In this document: positions 1-8,605 of the stretch, piece by piece
Layout: each line of letters begins with the position of its first letter
How positions within the stretch are numbered: position 1 is the stretch's first letter
Notes under the pieces: model-generated
The model's input: only the letters and a program-made list of their open reading frames with translations
Told to the model about the DNA's origin: nothing
Databases searched by the model: none
Translations under genes and position numbers: made by a program
DNA from: CAKSHP01 sp045636325
GTDB taxonomy: Bacteria; Bacillota; Clostridia; UBA1381; UMGS1253
Reading direction: 5' to 3'
NCBI GenBank assembly: GCA_045636325.1
Contig: JAZTXH010000011.1
Location: 1-64,000, forward strand
Length of the DNA stretch: 64,000 bases

Positions 1-2231
1 TTGAACTGCGGAAGCATAAAGAATGCCGCCCTTCCTGCAGCTGCGATTGCACAAAGTACACTTATTACAATAAGCTCTCTTGCCTTGGGCTTTCTTGATT
101 CAAATACCATACAAAACGGTATCATTGTTTCAAGGATGATAAGTAAGCTTATAAAATAATACTTTCTGTCACCCAAGAAGAAAACACCGATATAAATTGT
201 AAGCGGTATTAAAAGCAGTATCAGGAATGTTGCCATAAGAGTTCTTTTTGTCAATTTTCTGTCTGACTTCGGAATTTGTATTACTTCAATTCCAACATCC
301 CTTTGCGGAAAGAAACATAAGCAAGAGGCAAACAAAGACAGTATCATAACTATTTCATAAATACCTAATCCTGCAAAGCTTTTAACATTGATATTTAATA
401 TATTTATATCGGTTTTTAGCGGCAGGAACATAACTACAAAAAGCAAAGCAAACATACTACCGCTTATAATTCTTGCAGAAGTAAGTTTTTGCACTTTTTC
501 TTTTTTAGGTTTAATTTCATCTTGGCGTCTTTGTAATTCTATGTGCCGTGTTTGTCTTTCTCTTTTTTCTGCCTTGCCACCGCAGGCAAGGATAATATCT
601 TCTGCCAAAACTGCATCGGGAAGTTTTGTTCTTGCCATACGATTTGCGGAGGTGGTATAGAAATTCTTTCCCTTGAAGAACTCTCTCGGCGTATCAACCG
701 AAGTTATACTTCCATCAAATACAAGAGCGCATCTATCCGCATACTCTGCACAAAATTCTATATCGTGAGATACCATTAAAATTGTAACACCGTTTGCTTT
801 TAAATCTAAAAGAATATCTGCAAATTCTTCCTTAAAATGTACATCCATTCCTTTTGTTGGCTCGTCTAAAAGCAGAATTTCAGGCTCCATAAGAAGTATT
901 TTTGCAAGTGCAGCTCTTTGCTGTTCGCCACCTGATAAATCGTAAGGATGACTCTCCAAAAGATTTTCAATTCTGCAAAGTGCAGAAATATTTTGTACCT
1001 TTTGTTCTTTTTCTTCTTTTGACAGTTTCTTGCCAGACAGTATTTCCATTAAATCAAGATAAACTGTTTTCTTTACAAATACACTTTGCGGATTCTGTGG
1101 AAGCACACCGAGTAGTCCGTCATACAAATTCTTGATTTTAGAAACACTTTGTCCTTTTATCAGGACATCTCCTCTGTATGGTGTATTAAGACCTGATATA
1201 AGGGAAAGCGCAGTTGTTTTTCCTGTGCCGTTACCACCGACTAAACAAACCAATTCGCCTTTATGTATGCTTAAATTAAATCCTTTCACAACATCCGGTA
1301 ATTCCTTCTCGTATCGGAACCAAACATCTTTAATTTCAATTATCTTTTCGGCATTATCGTGAGTTTTATCTTTTGGAATAATATCAGAATTTAATGTGCT
1401 AATTTTTGAAAATTCTTCAAGCCATGTTCTGCCTTCACGAACTGTAAGAGGGCAAGGCAAATCATTTGCTATATCATTGTGTACTCGCATTGGCGTGGGA
1501 AGTGCTTTATACATATCGTGATTCTTATTTTTAAGAATTTCACCAACTTCTTCAGGTTTTTCATCTGCAATTATTTCGCCTTCATCCATAACGATAACTC
1601 TGTCTGCCAACGGGAAAGCATCTTCCAAGCGATGTTCGGTGAGAATAACGGTTGTTCCAAGCTCACGGTTGATTTTCTCTAAAGTTTTCAAAAACTCTCC
1701 TGCGGCGATTGGATCAAGCTGACTTGTAGGCTCGTCCAAAATTAAAACAGACGGCTGCATTGCCATAACGGATGCGAGGTTTAACAGTTGCTTTTGTCCG
1801 CCTGAAAGCTCTGTTACCTTTTTATAAAACCAATTCTGTATGCCAAAGAAGGAAGCCATTTCGGACACTCTTGTTCTTATCTCGGTTTGCTTGTAGCCAA
1901 GACTCTCCAACTCAAACGCAAGTTCATGCCATACCTTATCGGTAACAATCTGATTATCGGGATTCTGCATTACAAAGCCGATGCCTGATGCTTGTTCTTT
2001 AGTGTCATAGTCTGCAAGAGGTTTACCATTAAAATAGATATTTCCTTCTTTTTCGCCGTGTGGTGCAAGGAATGATTTTAACAATCTTAAAAGTGTAGTC
2101 TTACCACATCCCGATTTACCACAAAGCAGAACAAACTCACCTTGATTTACTGTAAGGTTTATATTTTCAAGTGCTTTGGTTGTTCTGTTAGGATAAGTAA
2201 AACTTAAATTTCCGACCTTAAAGCTTTCCAT
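1..2231 (-). CDS. ECF transporter, fused double ATPase plus membrane (S-component-like) region, 3' end cut by window
   Basis: Reads without a stop from the ATG at 2231 past the left window edge (743 codons seen). Two ABC ATPase domains follow each other. The first has the Walker A motif GKSGCGKTT near residue 37. The second has GGNGTGKTT, the signature LSGGEQQRAAL and Walker B ILLLDEPTKGMD. After about residue 560 the sequence becomes hydrophobic with several membrane helices and ends in the window with RAAFFMLPQF, in the same frame as the start. This is the layout of an energy-coupling-factor transporter with both ATPases and a substrate-binding S component in one chain. The start overlaps the ecfT stop by 28 bases, so the two are translationally linked. 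The upstream cobalamin riboswitch implies corrinoid uptake; that substrate is inference. Confidence 0.88.
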   Translation of the reverse strand, partial: MESFKVGNLSFTYPNRTTKALENINLTVNQGEFVLLCGKSGCGKTTLLRLLKSFLAPHGEKEGNIYFNGKPLADYDTKEQASGIGFVMQNPDNQIVTDKVWHELAFELESLGYKQTEIRTRVSEMASFFGIQNWFYKKVTELSGGQKQLLNLASVMAMQPSVLILDEPTSQLDPIAAGEFLKTLEKINRELGTTVILTEHRLEDAFPLADRVIVMDEGEIIADEKPEEVGEILKNKNHDMYKALPTPMRVHNDIANDLPCPLTVREGRTWLEEFSKISTLNSDIIPKDKTHDNAEKIIEIKDVWFRYEKELPDVVKGFNLSIHKGELVCLVGGNGTGKTTALSLISGLNTPYRGDVLIKGQSVSKIKNLYDGLLGVLPQNPQSVFVKKTVYLDLMEILSGKKLSKEEKEQKVQNISALCRIENLLESHPYDLSGGEQQRAALAKILLMEPEILLLDEPTKGMDVHFKEEFADILLDLKANGVTILMVSHDIEFCAEYADRCALVFDGSITSVDTPREFFKGKNFYTTSANRMARTKLPDAVLAEDIILACGGKAEKRERQTRHIELQRRQDEIKPKKEKVQKLTSARIISGSMFALLFVVMFLPLKTDINILNINVKSFAGLGIYEIVMILSLFASCLCFFPQRDVGIEVIQIPKSDRKLTKRTLMATFLILLLIPLTIYIGVFFLGDRKYYFISLLIILETMIPFCMVFESRKPKARELIVISVLCAIAAAGRAAFFMLPQF

Positions 2232-3091
2232 TTTCTCACCTCCCAAATTTCAATTATTATGGGGCTACTGCACAGAAGCAGATATGCCATGAATACGCTT
2301 ATGCTAAAGAATGAGATATCTGCCATTTTCACAGATGGGAAGAAATTAAAATACATTCCTCCCATTAAATTTCCAATCAATGTGTATATACCTAAAACTA
2401 AAATAATAATTAGAGATTTCTTATCTCTCTTATCAAATGTAAATATTGAAAATGCCGTCCTTCCGGGAATTCCGTATCCACGAGATTTCATACTGTCAGC
2501 GGTTTCAATGGCATTTTCCAAAGACCACGTTGTCATAATCGAAAGAATATTTAGTCCACTCTTTGCTCGCTTGATAATACTCCCGTATGACACATCACGC
2601 CCCATACATCTTTGGGCATTTGTTACTACCTTCAGCTGCGCTGCAAACTTCGGAACAAAGCGAAGCGTCATAGAGATTATTAAAGACATTGCCGGAATGA
2701 TTTTTCCAAACAGATAGATAAACTTATCACTCGTCATAATTTCGTTATAGCAACTAAAATGACATATAACACTCACTATCATAACCGCCGCACAAATTCC
2801 GTAAATGATTGATTCAAGCGTCAACGGATTTCCGCTTGGTAAGTATTCTATGATAGTAACGCCCTCGTGATTAAAAGCAGGATTTATAAGAGCCATCATA
2901 AGTAGCATCGGAATCATATATATTAAGTTTGTTTTGATTGTTTTTTTGCCCTTTAGCATCACAGAATATGTAAATCCACTTACAAGTGAAATACATAAAC
3001 ATACAGGATGCATAAAAAAGCAACTGAACCCAATTACGAATACAAAATATATGAAATTCACAATCGGGTGATATGTTTTAAATTCGCTCAT
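2204..3091 (-). CDS. ecfT: ECF transporter transmembrane component (EcfT/CbiQ family)
   Basis: A 295-residue membrane protein with five or more hydrophobic segments. It carries the cytoplasmic coupling region typical of EcfT/CbiQ proteins: ADSMKSRGYGIPGR, matching the conserved A-x-x-x-R-G coupling-helix motif that docks on the two ATPases. The start at 3091 has an AAAGGTGA ribosome binding site. It is the first gene after the cobalamin riboswitch and terminator, and its end overlaps the fused ATPase/S-component gene. Together they would form a complete ECF importer in the cell membrane. The family assignment is firm; cobalamin or another corrinoid as substrate comes only from the riboswitch. 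Confidence 0.9.
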   Translation of the reverse strand: MSEFKTYHPIVNFIYFVFVIGFSCFFMHPVCLCISLVSGFTYSVMLKGKKTIKTNLIYMIPMLLMMALINPAFNHEGVTIIEYLPSGNPLTLESIIYGICAAVMIVSVICHFSCYNEIMTSDKFIYLFGKIIPAMSLIISMTLRFVPKFAAQLKVVTNAQRCMGRDVSYGSIIKRAKSGLNILSIMTTWSLENAIETADSMKSRGYGIPGRTAFSIFTFDKRDKKSLIIILVLGIYTLIGNLMGGMYFNFFPSVKMADISFFSISVFMAYLLLCSSPIIIEIWEVRKWKALRSEI

Positions 3092-3116
3092 AATTATTCA
3101 CCTTTCGTCGCAGACA

Positions 3117-3159
3117 ATAAAAAAACTGTGGTAATTTTTCTTTTGAAAAATTACCACAG
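3117..3159 (-). terminator. Intrinsic terminator between cobalamin riboswitch and ecfT
   Basis: A perfect 15-bp stem (CTGTGGTAATTTTTC and its complement) with a four-base loop is followed on the minus strand by seven T residues. It lies 26 bases upstream of the ecfT start, inside the leader. That position fits the off-state terminator of a transcription-attenuating riboswitch. Confidence 0.9.
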
Positions 3160-3244
3160 CTGAGTTTTTCTGTGATGAATCACAATTCAGATGAGAACAT
3201 GGGACAAAGCCCCAAAACTACATTTTGGGCACCTCAATCTGAAA

Positions 3245-3465
3245 ACATTATCTCTATGCAAATGAGCACTTACGAGATAACATCAAAGCAGGTCTTGTGA
3301 CTCGCACCATATAGACAAATGTCTGCATTTTTATATCCTGCCTTCTCAGTTTCCCAATGACTATCTTTCGATAACGGATATAAAAACTTCGATGCACACA
3401 CCGACAGTTTAACCGCAGGGGATTCTCACCCCATTCCCTTTTCAGCGACTGTACCTTGTATAAAA
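3245..3465 (-). ncRNA. Cobalamin (AdoCbl-type) riboswitch
   Basis: On the minus strand the leader contains the cobalamin riboswitch core in the expected order: AAAAGGGAA, GGTGAGAATCCCC, GCGG, ACTGT, then the B12-box-like segment GCGAGTCACAAGACCTGC. A TTATCTC/GAGATAA hairpin follows at about 3247-3282 and can serve as the regulatory helix. The strong terminator at 3117-3159 lies downstream and the ECF importer genes follow. The expected logic is that bound cobalamin favours termination and lowers uptake-gene expression. Exact helix borders were drawn by eye. Confidence 0.9.
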
Positions 3466-3519
3466 AATTTTAACAGCCCAGCCAACACTCTGTGTGAATA
3501 TATTAAATTTTCTTTTGTC

Positions 3520-3548
3520 ATTTTAACATATATTTTAACAAATGTCAG
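3520..3548 (-). promoter_or_regulatory. Candidate sigma-A promoter for the riboswitch/ECF transcript
   Basis: On the minus strand CTGACA (3543-3548) is followed by a 17-base spacer and TAAAAT (3520-3525). This sits about 55 bases before the riboswitch core, a suitable distance for the leader start. It was found by eye only. Confidence 0.55.
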
Positions 3549-3593
3549 TTATAAAAAGTGCTTTTCTTGTTTTATAGCTTTAGTTTGTAAAAA

Positions 3594-4703
3594 TTATTTT
3601 AAAACAAAATCAAACGTTCTTTCCTCTGTTCCGTAAAGAAAAGTATTTCCGCTAAGATGTTTTAAAGACAGTTTTGTTCCATCCACACTCACTTTGAACA
3701 CACCATTAAAACTATCCCCTTCAATACGGTCTTTTAGATTAAATGTTATGTTTTCGTATGTAGGATCGAATATCCATGAGCCATTGTAATCAACCATTAT
3801 TTCGCTTTCAGGCGGTCCACATTTATAACTCGCTGTTCCGTCAGATAAAATATCTACAAACAGTTTCCATGCGCTTCCGTCGCTTGTATAAGACATTCCT
3901 ACCCAACTATTTGTGAATTCAGGCATTGGTGCTTTTGTAGGCTCTGTAGTTGGCGCAGTCTGTGCGCTTAATGTATGCTTTGCAAAAGGTATAAATTCCA
4001 GTTTAACTGTTCTGTCTGCCAAATCCTCTTGTGTAGCACGAAATTCATCTTCTGTTATATTCATTTCCTCTGCTGCAGACCTTTCATAAACACCTGTGTT
4101 ATTGTGGAAAAAGCCTATGTCGTCATAATTATTACTTCTTTCATATGAAAAATAGAAGTCTATACATTTTAATTCGCCGTTTTTATCAAGTTCATATTCA
4201 CCAAATATTCTGTATGCTGCGCCGTTTGAACCGCAGTAGTATAGTTTGCCCCCATTTATTAGTGCATAAGAGCTTCTGCTTCTTCCCTCAAGCACATAAT
4301 GCGGTTTTAAATCCTTAACTGTGAAAAGCGCATAAATATCATTGCCCGCATATTCATTGGATACTCCTATTAAAAGCTCAGGCACTTCATCATTGTTTAT
4401 ATCTCTAATCAGGTAACCGATTTCATTTAAAGCCGCATCCTCAAGGTACTGTGCATTTTCAATAACTCCCATTTTACCTTCTTCCAAATCATCATAGGCA
4501 TCGGGTTTTTTAATAACATTATAATATTCATCAAGAGTACTCTTATAAATTTTGTTATAATCAATTTGTTCTACTTTAGGTATAGCCGAAGTTTGAACTG
4601 TAGGTTCATGTGTTGGCTCAGTTTTCGTGTCAGATGCGCACCCCGCAAAAGTTAACAAACATAACGCCACTGCTAAAATAAACGTCATCCCTTTTCTTTT
4701 CAT
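3594..4703 (-). CDS. Secreted lipoprotein, unknown function
   Basis: The start was taken at 4703 because AAGGGGG lies just upstream; an in-frame ATG at 4730 has no such site. The 369-residue product begins with a lipoprotein signal peptide ending LLTFAGC, so it should be lipid-anchored on the outer face of the membrane. Threonine/proline-rich linkers near residues 27-40 and 255-267 separate two folded parts. The first contains a D-I-N-N-D-E-V-P-E-L repeat-like stretch of the kind seen in secreted FG-GAP/VCBS-like proteins. The second, rich in beta strands, resembles small lipocalin-like extracytoplasmic domains. No catalytic motif was recognised. It is a single-gene unit next to the tRNA terminator. 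Confidence 0.75.
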   Translation of the reverse strand: MKRKGMTFILAVALCLLTFAGCASDTKTEPTHEPTVQTSAIPKVEQIDYNKIYKSTLDEYYNVIKKPDAYDDLEEGKMGVIENAQYLEDAALNEIGYLIRDINNDEVPELLIGVSNEYAGNDIYALFTVKDLKPHYVLEGRSRSSYALINGGKLYYCGSNGAAYRIFGEYELDKNGELKCIDFYFSYERSNNYDDIGFFHNNTGVYERSAAEEMNITEDEFRATQEDLADRTVKLEFIPFAKHTLSAQTAPTTEPTKAPMPEFTNSWVGMSYTSDGSAWKLFVDILSDGTASYKCGPPESEIMVDYNGSWIFDPTYENITFNLKDRIEGDSFNGVFKVSVDGTKLSLKHLSGNTFLYGTEERTFDFVLK

Positions 4704-4796
4704 AATAATATCCCCCTTACACATTTGCAAGTTTTATATATTGTGATTTATCCATTGCTTTTCAAAAATCAACATTTTAGTAAATAGGTAATAAGT

Positions 4797-4834
4797 AAAA
4801 ATCGACAAGATTCTTTTGAACCTTGTCGATTTTT
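4797..4834 (-). terminator. Intrinsic terminator of the tRNA operon
   Basis: Hairpin ATCGACAAG/CTTGTCGAT flanked by A runs on one side and T runs on the other, starting at the CCA end of tRNA-Lys. The symmetry means it could also stop plus-strand transcription. Confidence 0.85.
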
Positions 4835-4909
4835 GGTGAGCCATCCGCGATTCGAACGCGGGACACCTTGATTAAAAGTCAAGTGCTCTGCCGACTGAGC
4901 TAATGGCCC
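4834..4909 (-). tRNA. tRNA-Lys (anticodon TTT)
   Basis: Complete cloverleaf on the minus strand: acceptor GGGCCAT with ATGGCTC (one G-T pair), D-arm AGCTCAGTCGGCAGAGC, anticodon loop CTTTTAA with TTT, T-arm GTTCGAATC and an encoded CCA end. It is the last gene of a five-tRNA operon. Confidence 0.97.
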
Positions 4910-4914
4910 TTAAT

Positions 4915-4991
4915 TGGTTGGGATGGCAGGATTCGAACCTACGAATGCCAGAGTCAAAGTCTGGTGCCTTAACCGACTTGGCTACATCCCA
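4915..4991 (-). tRNA. tRNA-Gln (anticodon TTG)
   Basis: Cloverleaf beginning TGGGATGTAGCC, anticodon loop CTTTGAC with TTG, T-loop GGTTCGAATCC and encoded CCA. The U1-A72 acceptor pair is typical of bacterial tRNA-Gln. Fourth gene of the operon. Confidence 0.96.
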
Positions 4992-5002
4992 TTAAAATTA
5001 AA

Positions 5003-5080
5003 TGGGGTGGATAGTGAGAGTCGAACTCACGACCTCCAGAGCCACAATCTGGCGCTCTAACCAACTGAGCTATACCCACC
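5003..5080 (-). tRNA. tRNA-His (anticodon GTG)
   Basis: Cloverleaf GTGGGTATAGCTCAG with anticodon loop TTGTGGC (GTG). An extra G at 5080 pairs opposite the C before CCA, which fits the encoded G-1 identity base of histidine tRNA. CCA is encoded. Third gene of the operon. Confidence 0.96.
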
Positions 5081-5101
5081 ATGCCTTAAATTAAAAATAA
5101 A

Positions 5102-5178
<77 letters not shown>

Positions 5179-5208
5179 ATGTCTTAATTATTTCCAAATT
5201 AAAACTTG

Positions 5209-5283
5209 TGGAGCGGGTGATGGGAATCGAACCCACACAATCAGCTTGGAAGGCTGAGATTCTAGCCATTGAACTACACCCGC
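5209..5283 (-). tRNA. tRNA-Gly (anticodon TCC)
   Basis: Cloverleaf GCGGGTGTAGTTCAATGG with anticodon loop CTTCCAA (TCC), T-arm GTGGGTTCGATTCCC and encoded CCA. First gene of the operon, 29 bases after the -10 box. Confidence 0.96.
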
Positions 5284-5311
5284 ATATTGCCACTACGAGC
5301 TGACTTAAGAA

Positions 5312-5340
5312 ATTATATCAGCTTTTCTTCCTTTTGTCAA
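5312..5340 (-). promoter_or_regulatory. Consensus sigma-A promoter of the tRNA operon
   Basis: On the minus strand TTGACA (5335-5340), a 17-base spacer and TATAAT (5312-5317): a perfect match to both hexamers at the ideal distance. This suits a strong stable-RNA promoter. Confidence 0.93.
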
Positions 5341-5395
5341 GCTTTTTTTTAAATTTTTTTTATTTTTTTGAGAAAAAAGAAGTTTTAAATTTTTT

Positions 5396-5434
5396 CTAAG
5401 CAAACTGATGGTATTTTTCCATCAATTTGCTTAG
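5396..5434. terminator. Hairpin between clpE and the tRNA promoter
   Basis: A long stem, CTAAGCAAACTGATGG with a near-perfect complement, lies 15 bases after the clpE stop. On the minus strand it is followed by A residues rather than T residues, so it is not a classical terminator for clpE. On the plus strand TTTTAAAT follows. Role uncertain: a transcript-end stabiliser or a weak terminator. Confidence 0.45.
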
Positions 5435-5448
5435 TTTTAAATAGTTTT

Positions 5449-7746
5449 TCAATTTATTTTTGACAGAATTTCATCCTCTTTGCAATACAGCTCAACTTTG
5501 TCTCCAGATTTTATTTCACCGCAAATAAGCATATGTGCAATAACATCTTCAAGTTTCCTTTGAATTACACGTCTTAACGGTCTTGCGCCATATTTTGCAT
5601 CATAACCATGCTTTAGAATATAATCCTTTGCACTGTCTGAAACTGTAAGTGTAATATTTTTATCTCGAAGCCCTGCAAAAATCTCATTAATCATAAGGTC
5701 AATTATCTTTTTAAGTTCATCACGTCTTAATGTTTTAAATATTACAGTTTCATCTATTCTGTTTAAAAACTCAGGTCTGAATGTTGCTTTTAAATCTGTA
5801 TCAATTTTATTTTCCATCGCAAACTCGTCACTATTTGTAAAACCTAACGTGCCCACTCTTAAGTCACTGCCTGCATTAGATGTCATAACAACAACCGTAT
5901 TTTCAAAGCTTACAGTTTTACCATGACTGTCAGTAATTCTGCCATCATCTAAAATTTGAAGCAGGATATTAAATATTTCAGAATGCGCCTTTTCAATTTC
6001 ATCAAGCAAAATAATTGAATATGGCTTTCTTCTTACCTTTTCGGTAAGCTGCCCTGCATCGTCATACCCCACATATCCTGGAGGAGCCCCAATCAGTTTA
6101 GCCACAGAATGTTTTTCTGAATATTCACTCATATCAAAGCGGATAATGGCTTCTTCAGTGTCAAACATAACCTCTGCCAAAGCTTTTACAAGCTCTGTTT
6201 TACCTACGCCGGTAGGACCCACAAAAATAAATGATACAGGTCTTGCCTTTTTAGAGATTGCAACCCGCCTTCTTCTTACAGCACGACACACACTTTCAAC
6301 CGCATGTTTCTGACCTATGATACGCTCATGTATTCTCCCTTCCATATTTAAAAGTTTCTCCGATTCCACCTCAGTTATACGCTGAACTGGAATTTTCGTC
6401 CATGCTTCTATAACAGATGCTAAATCGTCAACAGTAATTTTAACCTTACTGCATTCTGAATCTTTACGCTCAAGTTCTTCACGAAGCTGAATCTCCTTAA
6501 CCTTAAGTTCAGCAGTTTTCTGATAATAATCCATATCAGGCTCTTCGCCCTTTTTATTTTCAATATAATCCTGCTGCATTAAAACAACTTCATCAAGTTC
6601 TTTTCTAAGATTTTTAACCTCTATAAGTGCAAGGTTTTTAAGATTTGCCCTTGAGCCCGCCTCGTCTATAACGTCAATAGCTTTATCTGGCAGAAATCGG
6701 TCTGTAATATATCTTTCAGAAAGCTTTACTGCCTGCTCAATTATTTCATCGGAAATAACAACATGGTGATAGCTTTCATAATAATCCTTTATACCTTTAA
6801 GAATTTTTATACTGTCTTCTATAGAAGGCTCTTCTACAATAACCGTCTGAAAACGACGTTCAAGAGCACTGTCTTTTTCAATATGCTTTCTGTATTCTTC
6901 TAAAGTTGTTGCGCCCACAACCTGAATTTCTCCTCTTGCAAGGGCAGGCTTTAAAATATTTGCCGCACTCATTGCCCCGTCTGCATCACCGGCGCCAACA
7001 ATATTGTGAAGCTCATCTATAACAAGTATAACATTGCCAAGCTCTTTTACTTCTTCAATAATGCTCTTAAGCCTTGATTCAAACTGACCTCGGAACTGAG
7101 TTCCTGCCACAAGAGCCGTAAAGTCAAGCAAATAAACCTCATTATCAAAAAGCTTAGGCGGAACCTGCTTTTCATGTATACGCATTGCAAGGCCTTCTGC
7201 AATGGCAGTTTTACCAACACCGGGCTCACCAAGCAAAACGGGATTATTTTTCGTTCTGCGGTTTAAAATCTGCACAACTCTGTCAATTTCAAACTCTCTG
7301 CCCACAACCCTGTCAATCTGGCCTAAAGCCGCCTTGTGAGTTAGATTAAGCCCATACACATCAAGAGCCTTTTTCTTGTTCTTTTTCTTCTTTTCCTCTT
7401 TTTTTGCTTTTTTATCTTCTTTTTTCAGTTGTTTATCACCACTGTCAGAATACGCCGCTTTGTCCTGAGCAAACATCTTGCTTAGAAAAGCCATAGGATT
7501 TTTACTTACTTCTTCAGTTTCAAACTCATCCATAGCTTCAAACTCTTCCATTACGGCTCCCATTTCGTCATTAAGGCTTTCAAGGTCTTCTTCGTTAATT
7601 CCCATCTGATCCATAAACTGATCAAGCGGTGCAATTCCCATAGACTTTGCACATTTAAGACACAAGCCTTCATTAGACTGATTATCCCCTTCAAGCTTAG
7701 TTATAAAAACAACTGCTATATTTTTCTGGCATTTACTACAAAGCAT
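5449..7746 (-). CDS. clpE: ClpE-type AAA+ unfoldase (Hsp100, zinc-finger N-terminus)
   Basis: A 765-residue class I Hsp100 ATPase. Residues 3-32 form the zinc-finger pattern C-x2-C-x22-C-x2-C that replaces the usual Clp_N repeat and is the hallmark of ClpE. An acidic stretch and a lysine-rich linker (about residues 105-128) follow. AAA domain 1 has GEPGVGKTA and the Walker B stretch VILVIDELHN. A UVR-like coiled middle region comes next, then AAA domain 2 with GPTGVGKTE and IILLDEIEKAH. The tripeptide LGF near residue 640 fits the ClpP-docking loop. It would unfold damaged proteins and feed ClpP, which is not encoded here. No CtsR box was recognised upstream. ClpC naming is possible, but the N-terminus argues for ClpE. 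Confidence 0.9.
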   Translation of the reverse strand: MLCSKCQKNIAVVFITKLEGDNQSNEGLCLKCAKSMGIAPLDQFMDQMGINEEDLESLNDEMGAVMEEFEAMDEFETEEVSKNPMAFLSKMFAQDKAAYSDSGDKQLKKEDKKAKKEEKKKKNKKKALDVYGLNLTHKAALGQIDRVVGREFEIDRVVQILNRRTKNNPVLLGEPGVGKTAIAEGLAMRIHEKQVPPKLFDNEVYLLDFTALVAGTQFRGQFESRLKSIIEEVKELGNVILVIDELHNIVGAGDADGAMSAANILKPALARGEIQVVGATTLEEYRKHIEKDSALERRFQTVIVEEPSIEDSIKILKGIKDYYESYHHVVISDEIIEQAVKLSERYITDRFLPDKAIDVIDEAGSRANLKNLALIEVKNLRKELDEVVLMQQDYIENKKGEEPDMDYYQKTAELKVKEIQLREELERKDSECSKVKITVDDLASVIEAWTKIPVQRITEVESEKLLNMEGRIHERIIGQKHAVESVCRAVRRRRVAISKKARPVSFIFVGPTGVGKTELVKALAEVMFDTEEAIIRFDMSEYSEKHSVAKLIGAPPGYVGYDDAGQLTEKVRRKPYSIILLDEIEKAHSEIFNILLQILDDGRITDSHGKTVSFENTVVVMTSNAGSDLRVGTLGFTNSDEFAMENKIDTDLKATFRPEFLNRIDETVIFKTLRRDELKKIIDLMINEIFAGLRDKNITLTVSDSAKDYILKHGYDAKYGARPLRRVIQRKLEDVIAHMLICGEIKSGDKVELYCKEDEILSKIN

Positions 7747-7797
7747 AATTTAACCTCTTTATATATTAACTAGCATCATTTTCTTAATGCACTGTCT

Positions 7798-7826
7798 ATT
7801 GTAACATACTTTTATAAAAAAAACAA
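7798..7826 (-). promoter_or_regulatory. Candidate promoter of clpE
   Basis: On the minus strand TTGTTT (7821-7826), 17 bases, then TACAAT (7798-7803), about 50 bases before the ATG, which has an AAGAGG ribosome binding site. No heat-shock operator was recognised. Confidence 0.5.
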
Positions 7827-7852
7827 ATCTTTTTAAATATATTCACATTTTT

Positions 7853-8539
7853 TTAATATGTATCTAAAGAATTATATCTCTCAGGCACATTTCCCACTAT
7901 AACACTTTGGGCCACAGGTACACTTGTTATAACTTTTACGGACTTATTCCCCATCGCACCCACAACTCCAAGTTCAGCATCCACAACAACATCTATCTGG
8001 TGCTTTGTCTGATTTATTCCTGCAGAATCAAGTTTGCTTGAAAAGTCAGCATTCACAAAGCCGGTAGAAATCATTTCAAATTTTATACGCGGTCCAAGCG
8101 CCGGAAACAACTCTAAGTCAAATATTGCTCCGAGCGGCACCCTGACTTCTATTGTATCATAATTTTTAAGTTTCCTTTGAACACGCATTATTATGCCTGA
8201 TTTAATATTATTTATTTTCACAGTGTTTGTATAAACCGCTTTTATATCTCCATTATCATTTTTTTCAAAGCTGACAATTTCATTATAATTTGCCCCGCTC
8301 GTTTCGATTTCTTCCCTCACAGCTTCGTTAATAACATATTCTATAATATCTCCTACTGAATTTTCAGCCATCTCAAGAATAATAGGTCTAACTCTTATAA
8401 CCATCCACGTTAAAACAAACAGCGCAAGGCATAAAATCAGCACAATTTTTACCATTGTTATAAACAAGCAATCCTTTTGATACATATTTTTTGGAATCCT
8501 CTTTTTCTTTTTCGGTCTGATTTCCATACCCATTCTCAT
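7853..8539 (-). CDS. yunB: Sporulation protein YunB
   Basis: 228 residues: a basic N-terminus, one membrane helix at about residues 29-48, then an extracytoplasmic domain. The C-terminal half has the conserved YunB pattern, including VRVPLGAIFDLELFPALGP and VVDAELGVVGAM. In Bacillus subtilis YunB is a mother-cell, sigma-E-dependent sporulation protein; its exact biochemical role is not established. The start has GGAGGG five bases upstream. With the germinant receptor near 23.6-27.2 kb it supports a spore-forming host. Confidence 0.92.
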   Translation of the reverse strand: MRMGMEIRPKKKKRIPKNMYQKDCLFITMVKIVLILCLALFVLTWMVIRVRPIILEMAENSVGDIIEYVINEAVREEIETSGANYNEIVSFEKNDNGDIKAVYTNTVKINNIKSGIIMRVQRKLKNYDTIEVRVPLGAIFDLELFPALGPRIKFEMISTGFVNADFSSKLDSAGINQTKHQIDVVVDAELGVVGAMGNKSVKVITSVPVAQSVIVGNVPERYNSLDTY

Positions 8540-8605
8540 AAAAGCCCTCCTTTCACATATTAAAATATGCTTTAAAAAGGCTTTTTGTTAAATTTTTATA
8601 TTCTG

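Noticed and set aside
2259..2717. Long plus-strand open frame opposite ecfT (152 codons).
   Set aside because: The minus-strand EcfT frame has clear family motifs and a ribosome binding site; the plus frame is a shadow.
8540..8605. Palindrome-like AAAAGCC...GGGCTTTT ahead of yunB, considered as a terminator.
   Set aside because: It contains the yunB ribosome binding site and has a long unpaired centre; no T run follows the stem.
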